From: Globobulimina sp.
Lineage: Eukaryota; Foraminifera; Rotaliida
Length of the DNA: 5,594 nt
Direction of reading: 5' to 3'
NCBI GenBank assembly: GCA_003354225.1
Contig: PIVH01000497.1
Span: 1-5,594 of the forward strand
Shown: piece by piece, positions 4,616 to 5,594 of the stretch
Layout of the letters: each line of letters begins with the position of its first letter
Numbering within the stretch: the stretch's first letter is position 1
Program-made: the position numbers and the translations under genes
Notes under the pieces: generated by a model
Told to the model about the DNA's origin: nothing
What the model saw: the letters and a program-made list of their open reading frames with translations, nothing else
Databases searched by the model: none

Positions 4616-5524
4616 CTAAGACCACCAACCGGTTGAAGCTGAACTGTTTTTGGATTTCTTTTTCTTATTACTTTTAACTGTATTCACAGTAATTGATCCA
4701 GAATAGGAACCATCGAAATCAGCCACATTATATTCATCCCAACTATGTATATTTGCTAACCTATAATCTGATTGTTGTAAATCTTGAAATTTCCTTACAA
4801 TTAAACGTGAATGTTCATCCACCAAACCATAGCATTGCGAATCAAAAATAAATTTATCAAATTCCCATTCAAATCTAAAAGTTAATTGTAACCAAACATA
4901 ATGATGTCGGATCCCAATGGTTTTCTCCACTTTTGTACAAATTCCTTTCTTTTTGATGCAATTAACGTCAGAATAAAATCTGTTACATTCATCATTTTTA
5001 CTTTCAATCCTAAATGGAGTCCAACGATCAAATCGAGCAAATTTCACTGTTCGATATTTCTTATTATCTCCACTTAAATCATTATAATTTGTAATTATTA
5101 AAATACCCTTCTCTTCGGCCAATAATCCAAATATCTCGAATTTGTCTAAAAATTCATAAAATTCATTTGTGTTTTCAAATTTCATTATAAACCAATGTTC
5201 ATTATGGCGAATTTCAACCCGTTTAATATCTTCTTTTACTTCATATTTTTCATCTGTTTTATCAGTATCACCGTCTGTTTTATCTTTGGAATCTTGTTTG
5301 TTGTCATTATTATCCTCGTTATCGTTTTGATTTATTATATTTAAATTCTTTATTGTTACGGTTGGTGATGGATTTGGTGGAACCTTTGCTTTTGGTTTTG
5401 CACCAATAATAATTTCAATTCCTTCTTCTTGCATTCTCATTAATTGTGCACGATTATATTGCATATTATCCGCAGCATGATATCTCCTGTTTTTATTTTT
5501 CCCAAAAGAAAAGCTTGAAGACAT
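4616..5524 (-). CDS. Unrecognised 302-residue protein with two copies of a ~70-residue module
   Basis: Minus strand from ATG 5524 to TAG. I do not recognise a family. Residues 1-58 are basic and low-complexity, with RAQLMRMQEEGIEII suggesting a short helix and PPNPSPT a proline patch; 60-100 are Asn/Asp/Lys-rich and probably disordered. Two related modules follow, at about 103-173 and 203-272. Shared positions, exactly 100 residues apart, include I105/I205, R106/R206, H107/H207, W111/W211, F116/F216, EF 121-122/221-222, F125/F225, GL 133-134/233-234 and the hydrophobic strand 141-144/241-243, followed by DL and YR pairs shifted by one to three residues. The pattern IRH...W....F....EF..F.......GL looks like an alpha/beta fold duplicated within one chain. 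The C-terminus is Ser/Lys-rich (KSNKKKKSKN), a possible nuclear signal, and ends GWWS. There is no signal peptide or TM, so cytosolic or nuclear. Confidence 0.8.
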   Translation of the reverse strand: MSSSFSFGKNKNRRYHAADNMQYNRAQLMRMQEEGIEIIIGAKPKAKVPPNPSPTVTIKNLNIINQNDNEDNNDNKQDSKDKTDGDTDKTDEKYEVKEDIKRVEIRHNEHWFIMKFENTNEFYEFLDKFEIFGLLAEEKGILIITNYNDLSGDNKKYRTVKFARFDRWTPFRIESKNDECNRFYSDVNCIKKKGICTKVEKTIGIRHHYVWLQLTFRFEWEFDKFIFDSQCYGLVDEHSRLIVRKFQDLQQSDYRLANIHSWDEYNVADFDGSYSGSITVNTVKSNKKKKSKNSSASTGWWS

Positions 5525-5594
5525 TTATAATACTTTTATTTTACAAAAACATCCAACTCGATCTGTATATACAAAGGAGGGAGGGGGGGTAAGG
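5525..5594 (-). promoter_or_regulatory. Upstream region of the 302-residue gene, with a G-rich edge
   Basis: Seventy bases remain upstream of the minus-strand ATG. Reading toward the gene there is a C-rich tract, then TTTGTATATACAG, which could be a TATA-like element or a splice acceptor of a leader intron, then an A/T-rich stretch to the ATG. On the plus strand, 5576-5594 contains GGG at 5579-5581 and a run of seven G at 5583-5589. This is unlike the rest of the AT-rich window. Only the composition is certain. Confidence 0.35.

Noticed and set aside
1-5594. tRNA, rRNA, CRISPR array, transposase or inverted-repeat mobile element
   Set aside because: I looked for tRNA T-arm motifs, regularly spaced repeats, terminal repeats and transposase or reverse-transcriptase motifs and found none I could support.

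Overview
The window comes from a gene-dense, AT-rich nuclear genome of a unicellular eukaryote. The evidence is a DIM1/DIMT1 rRNA methylase, a VMA21-type V-ATPase assembly factor, an ISWI-type remodeler fragment, a WW-like domain and a BLUF-like/TEX47-like protein. Coding is Asn/Lys/Asp-rich, gene ends lack bacterial signals, and spacers are only about 40-190 bp. TAA, TAG and TGA all end genes, so the standard code is likely. The lineage cannot be fixed from the sequence; a rhizarian-like protist is only a guess.

Layout, left to right: (1) minus strand, 1-230, the 5' end of an unrecognised protein with an N-terminal signal peptide, running off the left edge; (2) plus strand, 283-1545, one uninterrupted 420-codon frame that joins a decayed ISWI-type SNF2 helicase C-terminal half (residues about 1-272) to a complete VMA21-like two-TM protein (residues 286-420); (3) minus strand, 2544-1631, a BLUF-like protein resembling the TEX47 family, in two reading-frame blocks that probably flank a short intron; (4) plus strand, 2588-3565, DIM1/DIMT1, full length; (5) plus strand, 3695-4105, a single-pass membrane protein whose cytoplasmic WW-like domain is cut by an in-frame TAA, with clearly protein-like sequence continuing in the same frame to 4423; (6) minus strand, 5524-4616, an unrecognised 302-residue protein with two copies of an approximately 70-residue module exactly 100 residues apart.

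The genes do not form an obvious pathway. DIM1 acts in small-subunit ribosome biogenesis, VMA21 in V-ATPase assembly at the ER, and the BLUF-like protein perhaps in a cilium or flagellum. Their arrangement is divergent/convergent packing rather than an operon. The most noteworthy points are the helicase-VMA21 fusion, the WW-like domain interrupted by TAA with a conserved downstream extension, and the new-looking duplicated module in the 302-residue protein.
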